34,298 nucleotides of DNA from positions 1 to 34,298 of the forward strand of contig DVMY01000076.1 of assembly GCA_018714755.1 (NCBI GenBank), given 5' to 3'. The notes below the pieces were generated by a model. It saw only the letters and a list, made by a program, of their open reading frames with translations, was not told the origin of the DNA and did no database searches. This DNA is from Candidatus Aphodousia faecigallinarum (lineage in GTDB: Bacteria > Pseudomonadota > Gammaproteobacteria > Burkholderiales > Burkholderiaceae_F). Below, piece after piece: positions 26,550 to 34,298 of this stretch (the first letter of the stretch is position 1; every line of letters starts with the position of its first letter). Both the position numbers and the translations under genes were made by a program.

Positions 26550-27503
26550 CTAGTTAACCTTGATTCCTTCTAACAGCCATGGCGCTATTTTCCGTAACTT
26601 CGGCGTTATCTCCCTTTCAAATATCTGTTTTGAAAGATCGGCCACACGAGAAACCAGATGCGGAGGCTCATCTGAACGAGCCACTAGATATAAAGGACTG
26701 GAAAGTTCGGGAGGAGGCAACGGGTAGAGCGCTATTTTTTGAGCGATTTCCGGGTTTTGCAAAATACCCAACGCTCTTGCGATCGTCCAACCCGCCCCCC
26801 TGGCGACCAGTGACATCATTGTGCTGCTTGAATCCACTTCAATTCGGGAAGGAATATCCATGTGCAGCAAACTGATGTAGGTGTCATTTAGGCGTCCCTC
26901 CCCGCCTTTTTGAATGTACTGCAGATAAGGTAAACCGCACAACTGGATTTCTTGCCAAGTCCATGATTCAGGATGAGCGCGAGCAAAATCAACCGGCATC
27001 ATCAGTATCGATTGCTCCTCGAAAATCTTTCGTCGAGTCAATCCTTTCATTTCGGAAAACACATTGCTGACAAACGCAAAGTCAATCTCACGATTCTGAA
27101 CCGCGTTAATAAGAAATTGAGAAGTCCCCGTGATGGCGAATACCCGAGAAGCCTCTTGCCTCACGGCCGTGATAAAAGAAGGAAGAAATGATTTTGCGAG
27201 ACTTTCAATGGTTCCAACACAAAAAACCGGCAACAAAAAAGCGCCTTCTCGAATTTCTCCCACTGTTTTTTCTAATGACTCACGAGCTAAAAGTGCCTGA
27301 TGCATCAGCACCTCTGCTTCTTGCGTGAGCGCAATCGGTCGCTTTGAGCGATCAAAAAGGTCCGCGCCCAAGCGATCTTCTAATTTTTTAATCTTTTTTG
27401 TGACAGCCGATTGAGTTAACGATAGCTTCTGGGCCGCTTTAGAAAAACTGTGTGTTTCACAAACGGCTATGAATACGTCAAGATCATCATCGAGCATGGA
27501 CAT
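26550..27503 (-). CDS. LysR-type transcriptional regulator
   Basis: The N-terminal winged helix-turn-helix (residues 3-62: LDVFIAVCETHSFSKAAQKL, SLTQSAVTKKIKKLEDRLG, LFDRSKRPIALT) is typical of LysR proteins. It is followed by a linker helix and an effector-binding domain (from LLPVFCVGTIESLAKSFLP onward). The effector is unknown. I use the ATG at 27503, with GGAG 7 nt upstream, instead of the GTG at 27509. The gene is divergent from the DUF1177-carrier-amidohydrolase operon, 115 bp away, with a T-N11-A dyad in between, so it probably controls that operon. It could also control the acyl-CoA synthetase gene behind it. Confidence 0.93.
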   Translation of the reverse strand: MSMLDDDLDVFIAVCETHSFSKAAQKLSLTQSAVTKKIKKLEDRLGADLFDRSKRPIALTQEAEVLMHQALLARESLEKTVGEIREGAFLLPVFCVGTIESLAKSFLPSFITAVRQEASRVFAITGTSQFLINAVQNREIDFAFVSNVFSEMKGLTRRKIFEEQSILMMPVDFARAHPESWTWQEIQLCGLPYLQYIQKGGEGRLNDTYISLLHMDIPSRIEVDSSSTMMSLVARGAGWTIARALGILQNPEIAQKIALYPLPPPELSSPLYLVARSDEPPHLVSRVADLSKQIFEREITPKLRKIAPWLLEGIKVN

Positions 27504-27521
27504 GATCACACTCCGAATACC

Positions 27522-27536
27522 ATTCCACGAAAGAAT
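27522..27536. promoter_or_regulatory. Candidate LysR-type binding site
   Basis: ATTC-N7-GAAT is an inverted repeat that contains the T-N11-A pattern of LysR-type operators. A further GAAT half-site sits 7 bp to the left (27515-27518), forming GAAT-ACC-ATTC. The site lies between the divergent starts, about 40 bp upstream of the candidate rightward promoter, a usual place for an activator. Found by eye only. Confidence 0.45.
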
Positions 27537-27562
27537 AATAAATAGTATGCCAAAGAATTTAA

Positions 27563-27591
27563 TTGGCGGGCGAAAAATTTATTCAGACAAT
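27563..27591 (+). promoter_or_regulatory. Candidate promoter of the DUF1177 operon
   Basis: TTGGCG, a 17-bp spacer and GACAAT predict a start near 27598, giving a leader of about 20 nt that contains the AAGGAG ribosome site. Both hexamers are imperfect, which fits a promoter that needs an activator such as the divergent LysR protein. Confidence 0.4.
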
Positions 27592-27618
27592 GAAAAGCGT
27601 AACAAAGGAGCATGTCCG

Positions 27619-28560
27619 ATGAGCATAAAACATATTATTGAATTGCAAGATCTGCTGGATGATCCCGCGGTGAACGGTCAACGTGTCGCCGAGTATCTTC
27701 GAGGCTACGGCGCAGAGGATATTAAGGTAACGACGCTGACCGGAGAAAAAGGCTCGACTGATTTCATTCGTATTGTTATTCCCGGCACTCAGGGAAAAAC
27801 GCTCGGCGGGCATTATCCGACATTAGGCGTGGTGGGACGCCTGGGTGGATTGGGCGCCAGACCTGAACGCATTGGATTCACAAGTGACGGTGACGGGGCG
27901 CTTGCGGCCTTGGCTGTCGCCGCCAAATTAGCTCAAATGCGCGCTCGAGGCGACGCGATTAAAGGCGACGTCATCATCACCACTCACATTTGCCCGCATG
28001 CACCCACTCGCCCGCATGAACCGGTCCCGTTTATGGATTCTCCTGTAAGCAGCCAAAAATGCAACACTGTGGAAGTGGATGAAGCAATGGACGCGATTTT
28101 GTGTCTGGACACCACTAAAGGCAACCGCATTGTGAATGTCAATGGCATTGCGATCACGCCCACTGTAAAAGAAGGCTACATTTTGCGCACCAGTGAACCT
28201 CTGCTTTCCATAATGGAGATTGCCACCGGCAAACTGCCAGTTGTTTTGCCCTTAACACAACAAGACATCACGCCATACGGCAACGGCATTTATCACTTGA
28301 ATTCTATTTTGCAGCCAAGTGTCGCCACCCATGTTGCCTGCGTCGGCGTCGCCATCACAACTCAAACTCAAGTTCCGGGTTGCGCCACGGGAGCCACACA
28401 TCTTTGCGACATTGACGACTGCGTTCGTTTCGTGATTGAGGCTGCCAAGGTGTATGAGGCGGATCAAAGTCTTTTCTACGACGTGGAAGAATACGAGCGA
28501 CTAACCGCTCTTTATGGTTCTCTGAAGCACTTCCAAACTAATGGTGGAGGACTCTCATGA
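27619..28560 (+). CDS. DUF1177 family protein
   Basis: A 313-residue soluble protein that I recognise as DUF1177. It has a glycine-rich stretch (LGGHYPTLGVVGRLGGLGARPERIGF), a TSDGDGALAALAVAAKLAQM segment and the conserved histidine-rich THICPHAPTRPHEPVPFMDSPV (H123, C125, H127, H133). The last suggests a metal or active site, but the function is not established. The ORF track begins at 27469. I choose the ATG at 27619 because AAGGAG lies 8 nt upstream and the earlier codons overlap the LysR start region. Its stop overlaps the next ATG (ATGA), so it is translated with the carrier. An enzyme acting on the imported compound is a reasonable guess, no more. Confidence 0.85.
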   Translation: MSIKHIIELQDLLDDPAVNGQRVAEYLRGYGAEDIKVTTLTGEKGSTDFIRIVIPGTQGKTLGGHYPTLGVVGRLGGLGARPERIGFTSDGDGALAALAVAAKLAQMRARGDAIKGDVIITTHICPHAPTRPHEPVPFMDSPVSSQKCNTVEVDEAMDAILCLDTTKGNRIVNVNGIAITPTVKEGYILRTSEPLLSIMEIATGKLPVVLPLTQQDITPYGNGIYHLNSILQPSVATHVACVGVAITTQTQVPGCATGATHLCDIDDCVRFVIEAAKVYEADQSLFYDVEEYERLTALYGSLKHFQTNGGGLS

Positions 28561-29840
28561 CCTTTTCTATGATCGGAGCCACTGTCATAGTGCTCTTAAC
28601 AATCGCAGCCCTTCTGAAACGATGGGAAACACGCCTAGTGTTGATTACCGCGGGTCTTGCCATGGGGATCATCAGCCTCGCGCCCAATATCGCGCTTGGC
28701 AACATGATGAAAAACATGACCAACGCCTCAATGATTTTGGCCATTTGCTCCTCATTGGGTTTCGCGGCGGTCGTTTCAATGACCCGATGCGATGTGCATT
28801 TTGTAGGTCTTCTGGTTAAACCGCTTGGGAAATTGGGCTTTTTCCTTTTGCCGTTTTGCATGTTGGTGGCCTCCTGCGTGGCTATTGCCATTCCCTCTGC
28901 CGCTGGATGCGCGGCAGCGCTCGGCCCCACAATGATTCCTTTAATGGTGAGAGCCGGCTTTAGGCCCGCCATTGCGGGCGCAGCCATCATCGGCTCCATC
29001 ATCCCATCTGCCCTCTCACCGGGATCTAGCCACAACGTTTGGGTGGCCAAGATTTCCAATATGGAAGTGATGGATCTTATCGTCCAATTCGCACCGAAGA
29101 TTCTCGTTTTGTGCGCCCTCAACATCATCATGGTCACGGCGATGATTTTTGTGTTCAGAGACTACAAAAAGAATGCCGGCAATCAAGGTGATGTGTTTGA
29201 AGTGGCAAGCGACGCCCGTGGTGAGTTGCCCGAACACGTCAACTTCTTCTACGCCATCGCTCCGATCCTTCCGATCGTTCTTTTGATGCTTGGCGCGACC
29301 TGCGTGCCCGCCCTCAAAATGAGCGTGGCAGAAGCCATGATTTACGGCACGATTTACACCCTTTTGGTCACTCGAGCCAATCCTGAAAAACTCACGAAAG
29401 AATTTTTCAATGGCATGGGTAAAGGCTACGCCAATATTCTGGGCATCATCGTGGCGGCCGGTTGCTTCGCGGGTGGCCTTCAAGCCGCGGGCGTCATCGA
29501 CGCTTTGATTGAATCGCTTAAAAATTCAAAGGAAATCGCCGCGCTCGCCGCCAATTTCGGACCCTTCTTAATGGGCGTTTTAACCGGCTCGGGTGATGCG
29601 GCGGGGCACGCCTTTAACCAGGCCGTCACTCCATACGCCGCGGAATTTGGAATGAAAGTGCCCAACCTTGGCGTTGTCGCGTCGTTGTCCGGCGCCTTGG
29701 GACGTATGTGTTCGCCGATTGCAGGCGCCACATTGGTGGTGGCCGGCATGATTAAGGCGAGTCCCTTGGAAGTCTCGAAACGCATGGCCATCCCGATGAT
29801 TGTCAATGTCATCTTATTAGGCTTTATCTTTGAACTCTAA
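28557..29840 (+). CDS. DcuC-family carrier
   Basis: A 427-residue, highly hydrophobic protein with about 12 membrane segments. It resembles DcuC-type C4-dicarboxylate carriers: the re-entrant-like stretches IPSAAGCAAALGPTMIPLMVRAGF with GSIIPSALSPGSSHNVWVAK in the first half, and LTGSGDAAGHAFNQAVTPYA with SGALGRMCSPIAGATLVVAG in the second. DcuC exports succinate or exchanges C4-dicarboxylates in anaerobic cells. Here, between a DUF1177 gene and an AbgA-like hydrolase gene, the substrate is more likely the compound hydrolysed by the operon or its acidic product. The start overlaps the DUF1177 stop. Confidence 0.88.
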   Translation: MTFSMIGATVIVLLTIAALLKRWETRLVLITAGLAMGIISLAPNIALGNMMKNMTNASMILAICSSLGFAAVVSMTRCDVHFVGLLVKPLGKLGFFLLPFCMLVASCVAIAIPSAAGCAAALGPTMIPLMVRAGFRPAIAGAAIIGSIIPSALSPGSSHNVWVAKISNMEVMDLIVQFAPKILVLCALNIIMVTAMIFVFRDYKKNAGNQGDVFEVASDARGELPEHVNFFYAIAPILPIVLLMLGATCVPALKMSVAEAMIYGTIYTLLVTRANPEKLTKEFFNGMGKGYANILGIIVAAGCFAGGLQAAGVIDALIESLKNSKEIAALAANFGPFLMGVLTGSGDAAGHAFNQAVTPYAAEFGMKVPNLGVVASLSGALGRMCSPIAGATLVVAGMIKASPLEVSKRMAIPMIVNVILLGFIFEL

Positions 29841-29853
29841 ACAGGATACAAAC

Positions 29854-31125
29854 ATGACCGCGCACGATTACAAAAAACAAATGGTCGCCGATCGTCGGTG
29901 GCTGCACGCCCACCCTGAAGAAGGCTGGTGTGAATTTGAAACCACGTATTTCATCGTCAAACGTTTGGAAGAATTAGGACTCAAGGCGCTTTGCGGCATT
30001 GAAGTGATTGAACCGAGCGCCGTGATGGGTCGCAATGAACAAACCGTTCAAGCGGCTCAAGCTCGTGCTTTAGAGCACGGAGTTCCAGCCGAATTCTTAA
30101 AACGCCTTGGCGGCTACACCGGAGCTATGGCTGTTTTGGAAACCGGCCGCCCCGGTCCTGTCACCGCGATTCGTGTCGATATTGACTGTCTCCCGATTGA
30201 GGAAACAACTGATCCTAAACACGAGGCCAATCAAGGACATTACCGTTCGGAATATCCGGGCTTTTCTCACGCCTGCGGTCATGACGGTCACACGGCGGTC
30301 GGCTTGGGGGTCGCCGCTTGGCTCGCCGACAATAAGAACCAATTAAACGGAACAGTCAAAGTTCTTTTCCAACCGGCCGAAGAAGGGGTACGAGGTGCCG
30401 CCGCCATGGCAGCCAAAGGCATTGTTGATGATGTCAACTGGTTTGCGGGCGCTCATATCGGCTGCTCAGCCTACTTGGGACAAGTAGGTGTTTCTCACCA
30501 AGGCTATTTAGCCACCACCAAGTTTGACCTTGAATACGACGGCATTCAAGCCGCGGCAGGCTCCCCTGAAAATGGAAGAAGCGCCTTGATGTGCGCTGCC
30601 GCCACCTGCATGTCCTTGGGCTCACTGCCCGGCCACAGCGAAGGCATCACACGTGTTCAAATCGGCAAACTCATTTCCGGTGTCGGCCGCAATATTGTGG
30701 CGCCTCATGCCTACATGCAATTGGAAGTTCGCGGTGAAAGCACCAAGATCAATGACTATTTGGCCGCCAATGTCGAAATGACTGTCAAAGGCATGGCCGC
30801 CGCTTACGGTGTGCAATATCGATTGACGCGCATGGGCGAAGCCGTTACCTATAAGGGTGACGAAGAAGCGGTCGAGGCGGTGAAAGCGGCCGCCCGCGAC
30901 GTCCCCGGCGTTGAATCTGTGGTGGATATGAACGCTAAAGTGGGCAGCGAAGACTGCACCATGTTGATTCGTCGTGTGCAAGAGCACGGCGGCAAAGCCG
31001 CATTCTTCTACTATGGCTGCAACCATCCCGGACACCATCGCGCGGATTTCTGCATTCAAGATGAAGTGTCTTTGCCGATAGGCTGGGGCGTCTTCACTAA
31101 CTTTATTAAAGGTCGCAACGCCTAA
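29854..31125 (+). CDS. AbgA-like M20 family amidohydrolase
   Basis: A 423-residue M20 metallopeptidase-family hydrolase, closest by eye to AbgA, a subunit of p-aminobenzoyl-glutamate hydrolase. Shared features are HAHPEEGWCEFET, VMGRNEQTVQAAQARAL, AIRVDIDCLP, metal ligands C141/H143 in HACGHDGH, E176-E177 in QPAEEG, H201 in AHIG, GRNIVAP and H394-H395 in PGHHRADF. Such enzymes cleave amide bonds to an amino acid such as glutamate. No AbgB partner or AbgT carrier is present, so the substrate may differ. I use the ATG at 29854, with AGGA 7 nt upstream, not the start at 29830, which overlaps the carrier gene. It is the last gene of the operon. Confidence 0.9.
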   Translation: MTAHDYKKQMVADRRWLHAHPEEGWCEFETTYFIVKRLEELGLKALCGIEVIEPSAVMGRNEQTVQAAQARALEHGVPAEFLKRLGGYTGAMAVLETGRPGPVTAIRVDIDCLPIEETTDPKHEANQGHYRSEYPGFSHACGHDGHTAVGLGVAAWLADNKNQLNGTVKVLFQPAEEGVRGAAAMAAKGIVDDVNWFAGAHIGCSAYLGQVGVSHQGYLATTKFDLEYDGIQAAAGSPENGRSALMCAAATCMSLGSLPGHSEGITRVQIGKLISGVGRNIVAPHAYMQLEVRGESTKINDYLAANVEMTVKGMAAAYGVQYRLTRMGEAVTYKGDEEAVEAVKAAARDVPGVESVVDMNAKVGSEDCTMLIRRVQEHGGKAAFFYYGCNHPGHHRADFCIQDEVSLPIGWGVFTNFIKGRNA

Positions 31126-31151
31126 TAGTTCACAAAATTCCCTGTACTTTT

Positions 31152-31192
31152 GCTCAATAGGAGTTCATCTTCTATTGAGCGTTTTTTTATTT
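31152..31192 (+). terminator. Intrinsic terminator of the DUF1177 operon
   Basis: GCTCAATAG and CTATTGAGC form a 9-bp stem around an 11-nt loop, followed by GTTTTTTTATTT. It lies 26 bp after the amidohydrolase stop and separates the operon from the autotransporter promoter. Confidence 0.85.
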
Positions 31193-31284
31193 CAATTGAA
31201 AATGCACTGGTTTAGCCGACAAACCGCCCTTGTTTCAGATCAGCAAGCCAATACTTCAGACATCAGGATAAGTCAGATTCGCAA

Positions 31285-31313
31285 TTGTGCTACCCACCTA
31301 TTGCTCCTATAAT
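31285..31313 (+). promoter_or_regulatory. Promoter of the autotransporter gene
   Basis: TTGTGC, a 17-bp spacer and a perfect TATAAT (31308-31313) predict a start near 31320 and a leader of about 36 nt. A good ribosome site (AAGGAG at 31343-31348) sits 7 nt before the ATG at 31356. These signals show that the gene is built for expression even though its present reading frame is broken. Confidence 0.7.
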
Positions 31314-31355
31314 GGCCTAGCTATCAAAACAATCGCTTCAACAAGGAGTTTCAAC

Positions 31356-34298
31356 ATGAAGCAATTAAATAAACCCATTTCTCATACCTGCCCCCCCCCG
31401 AAAACTCTTCTATAAATTATCTTTCCCGCACGAAGTTATCACTGATAACTGCCGCTGTTTTTGCCACATTTGTTACTTCTGATGCATTAGCAAACGTTAC
31501 TATCAAGGGAACAGTTACTATAAATGATCAAGTTGTCGAAGTAGATCAAACAACGAATGTTTCTCTCGGTAGCGACGGTGATGTGATCAATATCGAAGGG
31601 AATGAAAACAATGCCTTGTACGTTAATGGAGACAATCTCAGCCTTGACGGTTCAAAAATTAATGTCGAAGCCACTGGTGGCGCTGCCGTTTCCACACAAA
31701 AAAATACCACTAACGTCAATATTGGGTCTCTGAACACAGAATACGTTAATTTAAACGGTTACAAAAATGGAGTTAAAGCCATTTCTGGCTCAATTGTTTC
31801 TGTTGATTCAAACAACCAAATCTATATCGGAACCGTTGATTCTGATGTTAGCAGTACAGACTTATCTGCGCTTTACTCAAGTGGCGCCTCAATAACAGTT
31901 GGCCAGAATGCCAAACAAATTTTCCTGAATACTGAAACGTCCGCTAAATCCTCAACAAAAGATGCACTTGGGATTTACGCAGTCAAAAATGGGAATGTGT
32001 CTGTCGGCAACGAAAATGCTGAAGAGGTGCAAATCAATGTTAACCAAGTCAGCTCTGCCATAGGAATTTGGTCTATAGGGGACAATAGCACCCCTTCATC
32101 CACCGTTGAAATCAGCGGTAAAAAATTAAGCATGGTCACATCTTCCGGAGGCGAGGCTCGCGGCATCGCGGCTCACAATGGCGGGAATGTTCAATTAAAT
32201 GGTGAGTCTATTACGTTGACCGCCACGAGTACAGGAGCGGCCGTAAGAGATAAACATTCTAAAGCCACAGGTATTGAAGTTTTCAGTGAACAGGACGGCA
32301 TCTCTGAAGTCACCCTGAATGCTCAATCAATCAGCTCAACGGCTATTGCAGAAGTTGAAGCCATCGGTGCTTACACAGGAACCAATAGTGTTTTAAATAT
32401 TAGTTCGGATAAAACTCAAAATATTTCCATTAGTGCAATCAATAAACAAGCAACCGATTCTTCTCGCGCGTACGGTTTATGGGTTGACAATACCGCCAGC
32501 TTGGATAAAAGTGGAGGCAAAGTCAATATAAGCGCTAAAACAGTTACAGTCTCTGCGCAAGGGAGTACCGACATCCGCGCCATTCACGTTGCCAGCAACA
32601 ATTTAGATCAAGAGGAACGATCTCAACTGACTATTGACGCAGATAAAGTTATTATCGAAGCGCAGTCAACCGATTCAAGTAGTAAAGCAGCCGGCATTTC
32701 CGCCATGAGTGCCGGCGATGTTTCAATTCTCGGCGACACCTTCATCACTGCTGACAATGCAATTCAAGCTAGAGGGGACGCTCAGGTCTTAATTAACAAG
32801 GACTCAGATCATACGACACAAATCAATGGTGACATTGTTTTTACGTACGATGCTGAAACCTCCGGCACAGGCGTTGACGCTACTGTTGACATAACATTAT
32901 CCGGTGAAAATTCCTACCTTGAGGGCCAAAGCAAAATTACAGGCAATCCCCCGCAAGAGAAGTCTGACGTTAAAAACTTCTCTATGACAATGACCCAAGG
33001 CGGCACGTGGAAAGTAACTGGCGACAGTTTTGTCAACCACCTCAATCTGCAAGACGCAGGCTCCGTGTCACTTCTTAAGGAAACGGGCACTTTCTCAGCC
33101 GACAATCTTTCCATGGACGGCGGCGTGATTCAAACCTCTTCTGCCGAACAAAAAGTGAAAGTGCAAACGTTAAAGCTCAGTCAAAATGGCGGCACATTGA
33201 ACGCTTCGAGCGTTGCCAATCAAGATGGCTCTATCTCCACCGCCACGCTTTCTGTCGGCTCTGTTGAAGAAGGCCAAGGCGGCGCTCTCAATGTTAACTA
33301 TTCCGGCATTAATTCCGACCAAATCACTGAGAAAAATGCCTCTGACTTGAAAGCGGTCCAACTGGCTGAAACGGCCGACGGAATTGCCATGACTGAAGTG
33401 GTCGAAGAAGGCGACATTAACGGTAAATGGACAAGAACGACAACGGCTGATGGTCAAACGAATACGACACAAGCGGCTAACACCAAGCTTGCCGACTACA
33501 GTTCTGTCAACGCCATGAGTTTGGTCCAGTGGAGAAATGAAATCAATCACCTCACCAAACGTTTGGGCGACCTTCGCGCTTCTGAGTCTGCGATTGGCGC
33601 CTGGGCTCGTGTTTATGGCGGTGAATCCGAATGGGGCTCCGGCGACGAAATCAGCATGGATCACACCACCATTCAAGTCGGCGGCGACTATCGCATCAAT
33701 CCCAATTTGATTGTCGGCGGCGCCTTCTCCTATACAGACTCTGACGCGGATCTGGTCAATGGCAGCGCAGACGGCAAGTCTTACAGTCTTGCCGCTTATG
33801 CCACATACCTCACAAACACCGGCTCTTATTTGGACGTCATTGGTCGGTATGGTTATTTGAAGAATGACATTCATGCCGGCAACATGAAGCTTGACACGGA
33901 CTCCAATGCCTTCAGTCTGTCCATGGAAGGCGGGCACACATTCCGTTTCATGCAAGAACGTGCCTACATTGAACCTCAGGTCGAATTAACCTACGGCTTT
34001 ATTTCCGGCGATAACGCTAAAGCATCCAATCAAGTCAAAATTGAGCAAGATGACTATCAAAGCTTGATCACCAGACTCGGTGTCCGCGCCGGGATGAATT
34101 TCCCTGAAAAGGCGGGAACCGTCTATGCCACAGTTTCCTATTCGTATGATTTCTTGGGTGAAGCCGAAGGCAAAGCCATTAAGAACAACGTCACGAGCGA
34201 TCTCAGCGAAGATCTCGGAGGCGGTTGGGTTACCTATGGCGTTGGCACCCAATTCCAATTAGGGAAACAAGCCTACGTTTACGGTGAACTGGAACGCA
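31356..34298 (+). CDS. Phase-variable autotransporter, OFF by one base in a C9 tract; 3' end outside window
   Basis: A type Va autotransporter that the ORF track misses because its frame has no stop in the window. From the ATG, nine C at 31391-31399 lead to a stop at 31413 after 19 codons. One more C, or two fewer, opens a frame continuous to the window end. The ON protein would have a 46-residue signal peptide (core LSLITAAVFATFVTSDALA, cleavage near 31493). Next is a Ser/Thr/Asn/Gly-rich passenger of about 690 residues with beta-helix-like strands and an RGD tripeptide (32771-32779), then the linker SLVQWRNEINHLTKRLGDLR. The beta-barrel starts near 33590 (AIGAWARVYGGESEWG) and lacks only its last strand or two in the window. 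No ATG, GTG or TTG offers a start that bypasses the tract. The ligand is unknown; adhesion or host contact is inferred. Confidence 0.9.
31391..31399 (+). repeat. Poly-C tract (C9), contingency-locus type
   Basis: Nine consecutive C lie 33 bases after the A of the autotransporter ATG, in a locally AT-rich stretch. It is the longest mononucleotide C or G run I saw; others reach six or seven. Its length sets the reading frame: C10 or C7 is ON, C9 is OFF. Tracts of this kind gain and lose units by slipped-strand mispairing in other bacteria. A base-count error in a homopolymer is the main alternative. Confidence 0.9.

Noticed and set aside
27469-27618. Early start of the DUF1177 gene as in the ORF track
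   Set aside because: These 50 codons cross the LysR start and promoter region; the ATG at 27619 has AAGGAG at 8 nt.
28538-29137. Minus-strand ORF of 199 residues rich in Met and Ala
   Set aside because: It is the mirror of the DcuC-type membrane protein gene and has no ribosome site or family features.
31356-31415. A functional 19-codon leader peptide instead of a phase switch
   Set aside because: The short frame has no attenuator-like features, and the frame after the tract continues into a perfect signal peptide without its own start, so a slipped frame is the simpler reading.
33170-34258. Minus-strand ORFs of 261 and 90 residues
   Set aside because: They are shadows of the autotransporter barrel, which has clear family motifs on the plus strand; the minus products show no recognisable domain.
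1-34298. CRISPR arrays, tRNA or rRNA genes, insertion sequences, riboswitches
   Set aside because: No spaced direct repeats, cloverleaf-like segments, transposase frames or long conserved leaders were seen on either strand by eye.

Overview
The window looks like a chromosomal segment from a Gram-negative betaproteobacterium. Four things point to Burkholderiales, perhaps a gut-type member such as the Sutterellaceae: the layout of the dcw (division and cell wall) cluster, a fused murE-murF gene, a DcuC-type dicarboxylate carrier, and a large classical autotransporter. This placement is inferred from gene content only; no search was run.

Region 1 (1-6700) is housekeeping. The 3' end of coaE and the small zinc protein gene yacG run rightward. 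They converge on mutT (a Nudix domain plus a ThiE-like tail) and secA, which run leftward. A DciA-like (DUF721) gene runs rightward next to secA and ends flush against a leftward LysE-family exporter gene. Then comes lpxC.

Region 2 (6713-24042, all minus strand) is an essentially complete dcw cluster. In transcription order it reads mraZ, rsmH, ftsL, ftsI, murE-murF (one polypeptide), mraY, murD, ftsW, murG, murC, ddl, ftsQ, ftsA, ftsZ, followed by lpxC. Many genes overlap by 4 bp (ATGA). A sigma70-like promoter and three MraZ boxes on a 10-bp period lie in front of mraZ. Together these genes make lipid II from UDP-MurNAc (meso-DAP type, from the DNPR motif in MurE) and build the divisome. 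The last residues of FtsZ do not resemble the usual C-terminal peptide, and zapD, whose product binds that peptide, is not between coaE and yacG.

Region 3 (24301-31192) is metabolic and looks accessory. A minus-strand fused ADP-forming acyl-CoA synthetase gene and a LysR regulator gene stand divergent from a tight plus-strand operon. That operon encodes a DUF1177 protein, a DcuC-family carrier and an AbgA-like M20 amidohydrolase, and ends in a good intrinsic terminator. I read it as a LysR-controlled uptake and hydrolysis module for an unknown acidic amide or peptide-like substrate.

Region 4 (31285-34298) holds a long open frame absent from the ORF track, because it has no stop inside the window. 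It is an autotransporter with a strong promoter and RBS, a signal peptide, a beta-helix-like passenger containing an RGD tripeptide, and most of the C-terminal beta-barrel. Codons 12-15 after the ATG contain a run of nine C. With nine C the ATG frame stops after 19 codons; with ten (or seven) it reads straight into the signal peptide and passenger. This is a strong candidate for slipped-strand phase variation, captured here in the OFF state, and is the most interesting signal in the window. No tRNA, rRNA, CRISPR array or insertion sequence was seen, and no gene-free stretch exceeds 300 bases.
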